Source: Thermoplasmatota archaeon (lineage in GTDB: Archaea; Thermoplasmatota; E2; DHVEG-1). From it: a stretch of DNA of 39,279 bases. The notes beneath the pieces are model-generated. The model saw only the letters and a list, made by a program, of their open reading frames with translations. It had not been told where the DNA came from and made no database searches. Position numbers and translations under genes: made by a program. The stretch covers positions 1-39,279 of the forward strand of contig JAJISJ010000003.1 of the NCBI GenBank assembly GCA_022848765.1. Reading direction: 5' to 3'. Shown in pieces: positions 27,887-35,752 of this stretch (its first letter is position 1; every line of letters starts with the position of its first letter).

Positions 27887-29317
27887 TTATTTACATTTTC
27901 TTTTACAGGATTCAATAGTATTTATATTTGATACTACAAGTGGTGCAGGTTTTCCTGTTTCTGTGTCATCTTCAATTTTATTTACTTCTTTAATATTCAA
28001 CTTTACATTTGTTCCAATATTTTCTTTATATATTTTCTTTATTTTTTCAGAAATTTCATTGAAAGAAGGTTCTTTATTTCTTTGATCTTCATCAATTTCT
28101 ATTAGAATATCAATTTCATCTATTGTGTTCTGAATGATTTGATATTTTTTTACTTTAAAAGTTTTTAATTTATTTAATACATCTGTGATATACAAAAATT
28201 GACTTGGAGGTATACTTCTACCATCAGGAAGATGTATATTTGATAATATTCTCCCCTCAACTGGTCTTCCAAATATCGGACTTTTTAGTCCACAAGAACA
28301 TTTTTCTCCATTTCCAAGTGTTATCCAATCTTCCATGCCTGTATATCTAATTATTGGAGTGCCTGTTCCCCATAGTTTTGTTATAACAAGTCGACCACGT
28401 TCACCAGGATTAACTAGTTCCATATTTTCATCTACTGCTTCCAAATGGAAGAAATCTGAGTGAATATGCCAGTTTCCTTCGGTACATTCGAAAGCGATTT
28501 CTGCACCTGATTCACAAGAAGAATATGTGTTAAACATTCTACAATTAAAAGCTGTTTCAACATAATTTCTAGTGTAGTTGTCCAGCATTGCTCCTCCAAC
28601 AAAAAGTAGTTTTGGTTTAACGTTATTACCAAAGCCTTTTCTTTTAAGATATGCCATATCTTGGAAAATAGCGGGATAGGATATAATTACATCTGGTTTG
28701 AATGTTTCTAATTTTTCAATTATTTCATGGGTTTTATTTGATGCTTGTATGTTATAATAGTTATCGAAGGAAACGAAAGTTTTAGCATATTTTATCACAT
28801 TTTTTTCAAAGACTTCATCAAATTTATAAGGATTAAAATTACCTATATGTGCAAATCTTGTATTTCTCATATTTAGATTATGAAACCTGTTTTCCCTTGT
28901 TGTAATTATACTCCCCCTCAATAAACTTGGCGTATCTGTATAAGTACATACTGGATCAGATCCGCTATTACAACAATATTTTGTTGTTGTTCCACCTGTA
29001 CATATAATATGCCCTTTATCTAGGTCAAAATCTGGTGATACAACACCGTCAGGGTAATTTTCGCTTAGATCTTGTCTTGAGATGAATGGTAATTTTATTA
29101 TATCTTTTATTCCTTGGATGTCATTTGGATTTATCCCTGATTTTTTGTATTTATTTTTGTATACTGGGACTTTATATGCTTTTGAAAAAATTTTTTTTAG
29201 AGCTTTATCTCTATATTTTTCTAATTCTTTTGGATTTAGTCGTTCTAATCTCTTCGGATCTTGTATATAATTATTTATGAATGGAATTATTATTCGAGGA
29301 TTTAAAAATGGATTCAT
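27887..29317 (-). CDS. PaaK/CapK-like adenylate-forming enzyme
   Basis: A 476-residue protein of the phenylacetate-CoA ligase / CapK branch of adenylate-forming enzymes. Signs are the N-terminal KIFSKAYKVPVYKNKY and SRQDLSENYP, the phosphate-binding loop CTGGTTTKYCC, the KPDVIISYPAIFQDMAYL segment, the adenine-site NTYSSCESG, and RLVITKLWGTGTPIIRYTGMEDW with the ribose-binding aspartate region. CSCGLKSP is a cysteine pair typical of this branch. It would activate an unknown carboxylate with ATP, perhaps to a CoA thioester. The C-terminus is Cys/Lys-rich (CKRKCK). The co-transcribed IscU-like gene hints at a thiol or Fe-S related product. A minus-strand TATA (TTTATAAAATA) lies near 29355-29365. 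Confidence 0.8.
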   Translation of the reverse strand: MNPFLNPRIIIPFINNYIQDPKRLERLNPKELEKYRDKALKKIFSKAYKVPVYKNKYKKSGINPNDIQGIKDIIKLPFISRQDLSENYPDGVVSPDFDLDKGHIICTGGTTTKYCCNSGSDPVCTYTDTPSLLRGSIITTRENRFHNLNMRNTRFAHIGNFNPYKFDEVFEKNVIKYAKTFVSFDNYYNIQASNKTHEIIEKLETFKPDVIISYPAIFQDMAYLKRKGFGNNVKPKLLFVGGAMLDNYTRNYVETAFNCRMFNTYSSCESGAEIAFECTEGNWHIHSDFFHLEAVDENMELVNPGERGRLVITKLWGTGTPIIRYTGMEDWITLGNGEKCSCGLKSPIFGRPVEGRILSNIHLPDGRSIPPSQFLYITDVLNKLKTFKVKKYQIIQNTIDEIDILIEIDEDQRNKEPSFNEISEKIKKIYKENIGTNVKLNIKEVNKIEDDTETGKPAPLVVSNINTIESCKRKCK

Positions 29318-29431
29318 TTTTCAACCCAACATTTATTTTTTAATATTTAAATATTTTATAAAGAATTCTTTCTAATATTTTTAATAAAATATTCATTAAT
29401 TTTTTAATTAAAATGTAAATTCACAAAAAAA

Positions 29432-30097
29432 TTAAGATGATAGTCTACTAATTCTTTTCTCATAATTTTTAATATGTAGTTTTTTAAGAGCGTTTATTAA
29501 ATTATTAACTCCAGTTATTTTAACTGCATATTTATCAGCAGATTTTTCATCGTTATATCTTCTAAAAGTGAGAGATGAGATAGCTAGTAATGATGAAACT
29601 ATTTTATTTGGACTATACTTTAGATGATAAATTTCATGTGCAATAACAGCTCTAATTTCTTCTTTTTCTAATCTTTCGAGCAAACCAATTGATAGATAAA
29701 TCCTTTTTCGGTAATGGAAAGCCTTTATTCTCTGCGAATCAATAATTTGAATCGGAACATTGAACTCTTTTTCAAATTCGTAGACGAAAGATATTGAATT
29801 AATAATATTTTCATCTATCTCATTATCTAATAAATTTTTAATGATAAATATCATTAAAGATCCAATTAATATAATTCCAAGATATATCCATAACCAATTG
29901 AACATAGTACAACTCATTGCAATTAGACTAATTGTAATAACTCCTGTTATTAATGTTTGACTTAAAAGTAAGGATTCAAAATTTCTTTTTTTAATAAATC
30001 TAAACAAGAATATGGATATGAAACCAATCATAATTATAATTGGTAATAATAAAGATGATTCAATTAAACATGAAATGTAACATTCCAAACCATTCAT
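29432..30097 (-). CDS. Membrane M48/M56-type zinc metalloprotease next to a BlaI-type regulator
   Basis: A 221-residue protein with three or more transmembrane helices in the first 90 residues and a cytoplasmic-type protease domain: HEIYH at 154-158 with Glu155 as base, and NDEKSADKYA with Glu184 as likely third ligand. This is the gluzincin pattern of M48 (HtpX) and M56 (BlaR1) proteases. It starts 5 bases after the BlaI-like gene, with SD GGAAGA inside that gene's end, so they form one operon. In BlaR1 systems such a protease domain is activated by a sensor and inactivates BlaI; here no extracellular sensor domain is present. A matching role in regulator control is inference. Confidence 0.8.
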   Translation of the reverse strand: MNGLECYISCLIESSLLLPIIIMIGFISIFLFRFIKKRNFESLLLSQTLITGVITISLIAMSCTMFNWLWIYLGIILIGSLMIFIIKNLLDNEIDENIINSISFVYEFEKEFNVPIQIIDSQRIKAFHYRKRIYLSIGLLERLEKEEIRAVIAHEIYHLKYSPNKIVSSLLAISSLTFRRYNDEKSADKYAVKITGVNNLINALKKLHIKNYEKRISRLSS

Positions 30098-30102
30098 ATT
30101 TG

Positions 30103-30468
30103 TTATCTTCCTTTTTTTGAAATTTTACCAATTGAATCAAGAGTTGATTCTCCAAATGTGTCAACAAGACTTTCTAATATTTTTGTGGAAATTTTATTTC
30201 CAACATTTTTTCTATCGCCTGAAGGAGAGTAAATGTATCTAACTCTTTTTTCTGTCTCGTCAAGTTTTCTATTTACAAAACCAGATTTAACTAATCTATC
30301 TAATGTTCCTGAAACACATGCAAGAGATAGATCATTACAAACAAATTGAATATCTGGCGATGTCATTTTTCTATTTTTCCAGAGTAATTCTAATATTCTA
30401 CCTTCATTTGGACTGAAAAATTTTGTTAATCCTTTTTTTTCGAGATTTATTCTTTCTAATTTAACCAT
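30103..30468 (-). CDS. BlaI/MecI/CopY-family transcriptional repressor
   Basis: A 121-residue winged-helix protein. The helix-turn-helix region FSPNEGRILELLWKNRKMTSPDIQF, the recognition-helix part LACVSGTLDRLVKSGFVNRKL, and the wing EKRVRYIYSPS match the BlaI/MecI/CopY (Penicillinase_R) family. The C-terminal helical part ending ESTLDSIGKISKK is the usual dimerisation region. A perfect half-site palindrome (TTTACA-N5-TGTAAA) lies 3 bases before its ATG, and four more control the divergent transporter genes, so it probably represses both sides and itself. CopY-type members respond to copper, BlaI-type to proteolysis by their partner; the linked protease gene favours the latter. The signal is unknown. 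Confidence 0.85.
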   Translation of the reverse strand: MVKLERINLEKKGLTKFFSPNEGRILELLWKNRKMTSPDIQFVCNDLSLACVSGTLDRLVKSGFVNRKLDETEKRVRYIYSPSGDRKNVGNKISTKILESLVDTFGESTLDSIGKISKKGR

Positions 30469-30471
30469 TGC

Positions 30472-30488
30472 TTTACATATATTGTAAA
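30472..30488. promoter_or_regulatory. Operator 1 (TTTACA-N5-TGTAAA)
   Basis: TTTACATATATTGTAAA, a perfect inverted repeat with 6-base arms. It ends 3 bases before the ATG of the BlaI-like gene, and a minus-strand TATATACC lies at 30493-30500, so it covers the likely transcription start. Autoregulation is implied. Confidence 0.8.
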
Positions 30489-30530
30489 CAAGGGTATATA
30501 AGCTTTGTCATACAAGGGATAACATTTAAC

Positions 30531-30547
30531 TTTACATTTGCCGTAAA
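30531..30547. promoter_or_regulatory. Operator 2
   Basis: TTTACATTTGCCGTAAA, one mismatch in the right arm (C for T). It abuts, with one G between, the TATTTATA box at 30549-30556 of promoter module 1. Confidence 0.75.
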
Positions 30548-30548
30548 G

Positions 30549-30556
30549 TATTTATA
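30549..30556 (+). promoter_or_regulatory. TATA box of promoter module 1
   Basis: TATTTATA lies between operators 2 and 3, 26 bases before the first base of operator 3. The transcript would start inside operator 3, just upstream of the mini-ORF at 30594. Confidence 0.6.
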
Positions 30557-30574
30557 GTATGCGCAACATATAGG

Positions 30575-30591
30575 TTTACATTAGGTGTAAA
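30575..30591. promoter_or_regulatory. Operator 3
   Basis: TTTACATTAGGTGTAAA, perfect arms, followed after CA by ATG 30594. It lies exactly 44 bases from operator 2, the same spacing as operators 4 and 5. Confidence 0.8.
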
Positions 30592-30593
30592 CA

Positions 30594-30683
30594 ATGTTTG
30601 TTAAATTAAAAAAAATTTTTAGATTAATTTTTCGACAAAAAAAAGTAAATAGGAGGTTTGATCTGGGTCTAATATTTTTATAA
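30594..30683 (+). CDS. 29-residue mini-ORF behind promoter module 1
   Basis: ATG 30594 sits two bases after operator 3 and opens 29 codons to TAA 30681-30683. The peptide is strongly basic (MFVKLKKIFRLIFRQKKVNR...) and begins much like the permease (MFWRILRKSITKRKSR). It could be a regulated small protein, a leader peptide, or the remnant of a second permease gene whose promoter has survived. No SD; a leader of only a few bases is expected. Confidence 0.4.
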   Translation: MFVKLKKIFRLIFRQKKVNRRFDLGLIFL

Positions 30684-30769
30684 TTTATTCTTACCTCCTT
30701 GAATGTTATAGAATATTTACCTCCGTTAAATAAAAATCTCAGATCATCCTCCCATCTTTTCTCCTATTT
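30647..30769. repeat. Interrupted inverted repeat between the two promoter modules
   Basis: AAATAGGAG (30647-30655) pairs exactly with CTCCTATTT (30761-30769), and GATCTG (30660-30665) pairs with CAGATC (30740-30745). A competing pair is AGGAGGT (30651-30657) with ACCTCCT (30693-30699), and another ACCTCC occurs at 30719-30724. RNA from module 1 could therefore fold in at least two exclusive ways. Function is unknown; a leader, attenuator or small RNA are options. Confidence 0.45.
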
Positions 30770-30832
30770 GATTTTCCAATATTGTTAAAATTAATGGATA
30801 TAATTTCTTCAATTTAGTAATAAAATTGTTTG

Positions 30833-30849
30833 TTTACAATAACCGTAAA
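30833..30849. promoter_or_regulatory. Operator 4
   Basis: TTTACAATAACCGTAAA, with the same C-for-T change in the right arm as operator 2. One G separates it from the TATATATA box of module 2. Confidence 0.75.
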
Positions 30850-30850
30850 G

Positions 30851-30858
30851 TATATATA
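30851..30858 (+). promoter_or_regulatory. TATA box of promoter module 2 (transporter operon)
   Basis: TATATATA between operators 4 and 5, again 26 bases before the next operator. It predicts a transcription start near 30880 inside operator 5 and a leader of roughly 15 bases before ATG 30897. Confidence 0.65.
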
Positions 30859-30876
30859 ATTTGAAAAACAATACTG

Positions 30877-30893
30877 TTTACAATTGGTGTAAA
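30877..30893. promoter_or_regulatory. Operator 5
   Basis: TTTACAATTGGTGTAAA, perfect arms, three bases before ATG 30897 of the permease. A repressor bound here would block the transcription start. Its position inside the longer TTG-started frame (30861) argues against that start. Confidence 0.8.
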
Positions 30894-30896
30894 ACA

Positions 30897-32153
30897 ATGT
30901 TTTGGCGTATATTAAGAAAATCAATAACCAAAAGAAAATCTAGAATCGCGATTGCAATAATCTCAGTATTAATGGGAGCATCAATTGCTACTGCGTTATT
31001 AAGTGTATCAATGGATGTAAGTGAAAAAGTAGGTTTTGAATTTAGAAAATATGGTGCAAACTTGATGGTAGTACCAAAATCAGATATTATTGATGTAGGC
31101 TTTCCTGGCGTAGATTTTGGAGCTGTTACAGATCAGCGATATATAAATGAGAGTGATCTTTGGAAAATTAAAAGTATTTTCTGGAGAAATAATGTACTAG
31201 GTTTTGCACCATTATTATATCAGGTAGTAGAGATTGGAGATGGAGAAAATAATCAGAATGTGGTCCTTGCTGGAACATATTTCAATAAAGATATTGAAAT
31301 TATAGAACCATATTCTACATATGATGATCCTATTTTTAATACTGGAATTAAAGTAATAAGTCCATGGTGGAATGTTAATGGAAGTTGGATAGAAAATTCT
31401 AGTGATAATAAAAGTAGTATGGTTGGTATTAATGTTGCTGAAAAAATTGGTTTAAAAATTGGAGATACTTACACTATTTCATTTATTAGAGATTATGAAG
31501 ATCAAACTAATATCTCATATTATGATTTAACAATAATAGGAATAATTGAAACTGATGGTAATGAAGATAATCAAATATTTGTTAACTTACAAGTAGTTCA
31601 AAATATAACAGGTTTATCTGGAAAAGTACATACGGTCCAGGTTTCTGCTCTTTGTAATAATTGTCCAGTAGATACGTTTGCTTATGAAATTCAAGGAGCT
31701 ATCCCCTATGTAGATGCAAGATCGGTAAAACAACTTGTAAGCGCAGAGATGAATATATTAGGTAAAATTGAAGACATGATGTTTTTAGTAACAATAGTGG
31801 CACTACTTGCTTCTGCTCTTGGTGTAATGACTACAATGACAACCTCAGTTATAGAGAGAAAAAAAGAAATAGGTCTTATGAAGAGCGTAGGTGCTGAAAA
31901 TAAAAAAATTGTTGCATTATTTTTAGGGGAAGCAACAATAATTGGTATAGCTGGTGGTATTTTAGGATATATAATTGGATTTGCGCTCTCTCAGTTTATT
32001 GGGATGAGTGTTTTCAATACCACAATATCGTCAAGAATTGAAGTTCTACCTATTGCTATTGGAATTTCGGTCGGTGTTTCATTATTAGCTAGCATCCTAC
32101 CGGTACGAAGAGCAACGAAAGTAGAACCTGCAATAGTTTTACGAGGTGAATAA
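30897..32153 (+). CDS. MacB/FtsX-type ABC transporter permease
   Basis: A 418-residue membrane protein from ATG 30897; an upstream TTG at 30861 is unlikely because operator 5 would then be coding. Topology is MacB/FtsX-like: one N-terminal helix (IAIAIISVLMGASIATALL), a periplasm-side-type soluble domain of about 240 residues, then three helices, with the FtsX core TTSVIERKKEIGLMKSVGAENKKI linking helices 2 and 3 and ILPVRRATKVEPAIVLRGE at the end. Such permeases use ATP to act on extracellular substrates rather than to pass solutes classically. It is first gene of an operon with the ATPase (3-base gap) and the DUF2318 protein. P19-type iron loci in bacteria encode two such permeases; here there is one. 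Confidence 0.88.
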   Translation: MFWRILRKSITKRKSRIAIAIISVLMGASIATALLSVSMDVSEKVGFEFRKYGANLMVVPKSDIIDVGFPGVDFGAVTDQRYINESDLWKIKSIFWRNNVLGFAPLLYQVVEIGDGENNQNVVLAGTYFNKDIEIIEPYSTYDDPIFNTGIKVISPWWNVNGSWIENSSDNKSSMVGINVAEKIGLKIGDTYTISFIRDYEDQTNISYYDLTIIGIIETDGNEDNQIFVNLQVVQNITGLSGKVHTVQVSALCNNCPVDTFAYEIQGAIPYVDARSVKQLVSAEMNILGKIEDMMFLVTIVALLASALGVMTTMTTSVIERKKEIGLMKSVGAENKKIVALFLGEATIIGIAGGILGYIIGFALSQFIGMSVFNTTISSRIEVLPIAIGISVGVSLLASILPVRRATKVEPAIVLRGE

Positions 32154-32156
32154 TCA

Positions 32157-32810
32157 ATGGAAAATCATGTTATTGATATAAAGAATATTTCAAAGATATA
32201 TGAAAACAATACAAGAGCATTAGACAACCTAAGTTTGATTATTAAACAGGGTGAATGGACATCAATTATGGGACCATCTGGATCAGGAAAAACTACACTT
32301 CTGAATGTTATCGGATGTCTAGATTCACCAACGAATGGAAAAGTAATAATTAATGGTACAGAAATTACAAAATTAAATCGCAATGAGCTTACAAGATTCA
32401 GAAGAGAAAATATTGGGCTTATTTTTCAACAATATCATCTAGTTCCATATCTTTCGGCTCTAGAAAATGTAATGATGGCACAATATTATCACAGTGTTGT
32501 AAATGAAAATGATGCAATTAATGCTTTGAAAAAAGTAGGATTGGATCATAGACTTGATCACATACCTGCTCATCTATCTGGTGGAGAACAACAAAGAGTT
32601 TGCATTGCAAGGGCATTAGTAAATGAGCCAAGAATACTTCTTGCTGATGAGCCCACAGGAAATCTTGATCAAAAAAATGGTGAGGTTGTACTAAAATTAA
32701 TCAAGAATCTCCACGAGGAAGGACATACTATAATTTTAATAACTCACAATCCACAAATAGGAAAATTAGGTGATAAACAGCTAAATTTAGTTGATGGTAA
32801 AATTAATTAA
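32157..32810 (+). CDS. LolD/MacB-type ABC transporter ATPase
   Basis: A 217-residue ATPase with all motifs: Walker A GPSGSGKTT, Q-loop IFQQYHLVPYLSALENV, signature LSGGEQQRVCIARAL, Walker B ILLADEPTGNLD and H-loop ILITHNPQI. Length and motifs are those of the LolD/MacB/FtsE group that pairs with FtsX-type permeases. The SD GAGGTGA lies in the end of the permease gene, and the start ATG follows its stop by 3 bases, so translation is probably coupled. It would power the upstream permease. Confidence 0.93.
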   Translation: MENHVIDIKNISKIYENNTRALDNLSLIIKQGEWTSIMGPSGSGKTTLLNVIGCLDSPTNGKVIINGTEITKLNRNELTRFRRENIGLIFQQYHLVPYLSALENVMMAQYYHSVVNENDAINALKKVGLDHRLDHIPAHLSGGEQQRVCIARALVNEPRILLADEPTGNLDQKNGEVVLKLIKNLHEEGHTIILITHNPQIGKLGDKQLNLVDGKIN

Positions 32811-32836
32811 TAAATCATTTTGGAGGAATATAAAAT

Positions 32837-33415
32837 ATGAGTAAAAAATATAAAATAAATAAAGAAGAAATGAGTAGAGTAGAAAAAAGAAAAATAGAAC
32901 TAAGAAGAAGAAAACAAAAAAGAACAAAACTAATGATGGCAGCTTCATTCATACTTATTGCAATTATTGGTATGGTAATTGTCTATGCAGTATTTAGCAG
33001 TCCAAATGAAGATATATTAAATGATGAGAAAAATAAAACCCCTACAAATCCATCCGATATCACAACTGGGTCACAACTAAGTATATCCTTATCTGATATT
33101 GATAATAATGCAAAATTCTATAGTTATGATGTTGATGATGTTGAAATTAAATATTTTGCATTGACGGGTTCAGATGGAAAAGTACATGTTGCTTTAGATG
33201 CCTGTGATGTATGTTATGGTTCAAAAAAGGGTTATGTTCAAGTTGGGGATGTAATGCGTTGTGTCAATTGCGGGAATCAATATCCCATAAACAGTTTAGG
33301 AACTGAAAATACTCAAGGAGGATGCTGGCCAAGTTATATACCTATGAAAATTGAAGATGATAATATTCTAATTGAAAAATCTGATTTGGAAAATAAGAGA
33401 TATATGTTTATATGA
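32837..33415 (+). CDS. Membrane-anchored DUF2318 cysteine-rich protein
   Basis: A 192-residue protein: a very basic N-terminus, one membrane anchor (residues 32-53), a short linker and an extracytoplasmic DUF2318 domain. The domain's signature is complete: YFALTGSDGKVHVALDACDVC (Cys123, Cys126), KKGYVQVGDVMRCVNCG (Cys142, Cys145) and GGCWPSYIP (Cys163). DUF2318 domains are annotated as metal or Fe-S binding and occur beside ABC transporters in bacterial P19 iron-uptake loci; that link suggests iron or redox work at the outer face of the membrane. It is third gene of the operon, with SD GGAGGAA 26 bases after the ATPase. No Ftr1 or P19 homolog is present in the window. Confidence 0.85.
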   Translation: MSKKYKINKEEMSRVEKRKIELRRRKQKRTKLMMAASFILIAIIGMVIVYAVFSSPNEDILNDEKNKTPTNPSDITTGSQLSISLSDIDNNAKFYSYDVDDVEIKYFALTGSDGKVHVALDACDVCYGSKKGYVQVGDVMRCVNCGNQYPINSLGTENTQGGCWPSYIPMKIEDDNILIEKSDLENKRYMFI

Positions 33416-33426
33416 TTATTTTCCAT

Positions 33427-33528
33427 TCATTTTCTAAGATTGTCTAATTCATCAATTATTCCAAAAGAAGGCCCTAATGTTGCTGATATACCCTTTTTAT
33501 TAAGGTTACGAATATTAGATCCTTTCAC
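33427..33528 (-). pseudogene. Possible 33-codon ORF or coding remnant, in frame after the YyaL-type gene
   Basis: On the minus strand the frame of the YyaL-type gene remains open for 52 codons after its TGA (33586-33588), with plausible coding composition (KGSNIRNLNKKGISATLGPS, then FGIIDELDNLRK) and ends at 33427. GTG 33526-33528 is the only usable start and has no SD. It may be a tiny gene, a decayed piece of an older gene, or chance. The YyaL-type protein is already full length for its family, so an extension is not expected. Confidence 0.2.
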
Positions 33529-33585
33529 TCGTATTTTAGATATTATTTTAATGTTAATTATTTTTGGATAATACTTAAAATTATT

Positions 33586-35682
33586 TCAATTAAATAATTC
33601 CTTAAGATTTTTTAAATTTGTTATCGGTTTTTTACATTGATAATTTTCACATAAATAAACTGTTGTTTTATTTTCAATTATCTCATAATTTTTAAGATAT
33701 GAGCATAATTCTATAATCGATTTTTTTTCATCTTTACTAGAAATTTTAATTGAAATTGTATTTGGTAAATATTGATTCCTAATTTCATTTATAAATTTGT
33801 TAGTTTCTGTTTTATTTTTTCCTTCAATTATAATAATTTCAAAGTTAGGTCCTAAAGCAAAATCTAATGCGGATAATAAGAAAGTGTAACCACTTGGATA
33901 TCTAATAATATCTAGTGAAAATGAATTCATTATTTGACTTGCCATTTCTTCAAAATTTGAATTACTAGTAATTCTACTTAATTTTAAAAGATTCATAGCT
34001 GATACCGAATTTGATGATGGAATTGCTCCGTCATATATTTCCTTAGTATTCAATAATTCTTGGTTATCCTTATTTGAAAATTGAAATCCTTTACCTCTTT
34101 CATCCCAGAAATGTTTAATAAAATAATCATTAAGATCAAGAGCTTTAGATAAATATTTAGTTTTATGATTTGATTGATATAATTCAATAAGTCCCCAAAT
34201 AAAAAATGCATAATCATCAGCAAATCCCATAATTGCTGATTCTCCATCTTTGTATCTATGCAAAAGTTCAGTATTTTTTTTATACATATTTTTTAAAATA
34301 AAATCTGCAGTTTTCTCTGCAATATTTAAATATTCATCTATGTAAAAAACAAATCCTGCCTTGGCAAGAGCCGCGATAATCAATCCATTCCAATCTGTTA
34401 AAATTTTATCATCTTTTAAGGGAGGTATACGTTTACTGCGAATTTGAAACATTTTTGATAATATTTTATTTATTTCATCAGATGTTTTTATAATTTTTCC
34501 ATTCAATTCTTGTTTTGATTCTTCTGTTAAATCATTTTGAAAAATAACATTTTTTCCTGAGAGTTTATTAGTTGATTCTTCTAAGTAATTTCCTTCTTTT
34601 CTTATAATAAATTTTTTTTTAATTATTTCAAATTCATTTTTTGTAAGTATTTTTTGTAATTCATTATAACTCCATGTATAATATTTTCCTTCAACTCCCT
34701 CACTATCAGCGTCTTCTGCAGAATAAAAACCTCCTTCATTTGATTTCAAATCTCTTAAGATATAACTTATGATTTCCCTTGCAATTTTTTTGAATAAAGG
34801 ATTTTTTGTTGCTTGATATGCCTCAGTATATGCAATTATTAACATAGCTTGATCATAAAGCATTTTTTCAAAATGAGGGAGAATCCATTGTCTATCGGTA
34901 GAATACCTGTGAAAACCATATCCAACATGATCATATATACCTCCTTGATACATATCTGTAAGTGTTTGTTCAACCATTTTCAAAGCATATTTTGTATTTG
35001 TTTTTTTCCAATATCTAAGGAGAAATAATAAATTATGTGGAGTTGGAAATTTTGGAGCAATATTAAATCCTCCATGTAATTCATCATAACTAGTCAGTAG
35101 ACTTTCATAGGCTTGATCTAAGATTTTTTTATCAATTATTTTTTTTTCATTTTGATTTTCTAATTGAATTTTTAAATTATTTGTTATCTCTTTTGATGAG
35201 TCAATAAGTTTATCTTTATCATTATCCCATAATTTTTTTATTTTTGGTAATATCTCAAGCATTCCATTTTGTCCAAATCTACCTTTTTTAGGAATATATG
35301 TAGCAGCAAAAAATGGTTTTTTATCAGGTGTCATAATTATTGTTAGAGGCCACCCTCCAGAACCTGTAATCATTTGACAGAATTTCATATAAATGTTATC
35401 AATATCAGGCCGTTCTTCTCTATCAACTTTTATGCTTATAAAATTTTTATTAAGTATTTCAGCAACTGTCGTATCCTCAAATGATTCATGTGCCATAACA
35501 TGGCACCAATGACAAGTTGAATATCCAATTGATAAAAAAATTGGTTTATCTTCTTCTTTTGCATTATTAAATGCTTCATCAGTCCAGGAATACCAGTTCA
35601 CGGGATTATTAGCATGTTGTAAAAGATAAGGACTTTTTTCAAATCCAAGTTTATTTCTTAGTTTTTTTTGTTTTGATTTCAT
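33586..35682 (-). CDS. YyaL/SSP411-type thioredoxin-domain protein (DUF255)
   Basis: A 698-residue cytoplasmic protein, the usual length of the family. Residues 10-170 are a thioredoxin-like domain with [17 protein letters not shown], the [12 protein letters not shown] motif in place of CxxC, and [29 protein letters not shown]. The remainder is an alpha/alpha-toroid like N-acylglucosamine 2-epimerase ([67 protein letters not shown]). The biochemical role of the family is not settled. It is divergent from the radical SAM gene, sharing a 70-base promoter region. Confidence 0.92.
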   Translation of the reverse strand: MKSKQKKLRNKLGFEKSPYLLQHANNPVNWYSWTDEAFNNAKEEDKPIFLSIGYSTCHWCHVMAHESFEDTTVAEILNKNFISIKVDREERPDIDNIYMKFCQMITGSGGWPLTIIMTPDKKPFFAATYIPKKGRFGQNGMLEILPKIKKLWDNDKDKLIDSSKEITNNLKIQLENQNEKKIIDKKILDQAYESLLTSYDELHGGFNIAPKFPTPHNLLFLLRYWKKTNTKYALKMVEQTLTDMYQGGIYDHVGYGFHRYSTDRQWILPHFEKMLYDQAMLIIAYTEAYQATKNPLFKKIAREIISYILRDLKSNEGGFYSAEDADSEGVEGKYYTWSYNELQKILTKNEFEIIKKKFIIRKEGNYLEESTNKLSGKNVIFQNDLTEESKQELNGKIIKTSDEINKILSKMFQIRSKRIPPLKDDKILTDWNGLIIAALAKAGFVFYIDEYLNIAEKTADFILKNMYKKNTELLHRYKDGESAIMGFADDYAFFIWGLIELYQSNHKTKYLSKALDLNDYFIKHFWDERGKGFQFSNKDNQELLNTKEIYDGAIPSSNSVSAMNLLKLSRITSNSNFEEMASQIMNSFSLDIIRYPSGYTFLLSALDFALGPNFEIIIIEGKNKTETNKFINEIRNQYLPNTISIKISSKDEKKSIIELCSYLKNYEIIENKTTVYLCENYQCKKPITNLKNLKELFN

Positions 35683-35752
35683 AAAATATTACCAACTTTT
35701 TTATCTTATAATGATAATTTATAAAAAAAGGTATTATATTTATTTTTATTTG

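Noticed and set aside
29432-30468. Beta-lactam resistance module (BlaI/BlaR1)
   Set aside because: There is no beta-lactamase or penicillin-sensing domain; the protease lacks the BlaR1 sensor, and the operators point to the transporter operon.
30861-30896. TTG start for the permease at 30861
   Set aside because: It would make operator 5 and the likely transcription start coding; ATG 30897 matches normal FtsX-type N-termini.
30469-30896. CRISPR-like array made of the five 17-base repeats
   Set aside because: The copies are palindromic, irregularly spaced (44, 44, 59 and 258 bases between starts) and sit at promoters; they are operators.
35711-35752. ATG 35711 for the radical SAM gene
   Set aside because: The added 14 residues are unlike the family and overlap promoter-like A/T sequence; ATG 35753 fits homolog N-termini.
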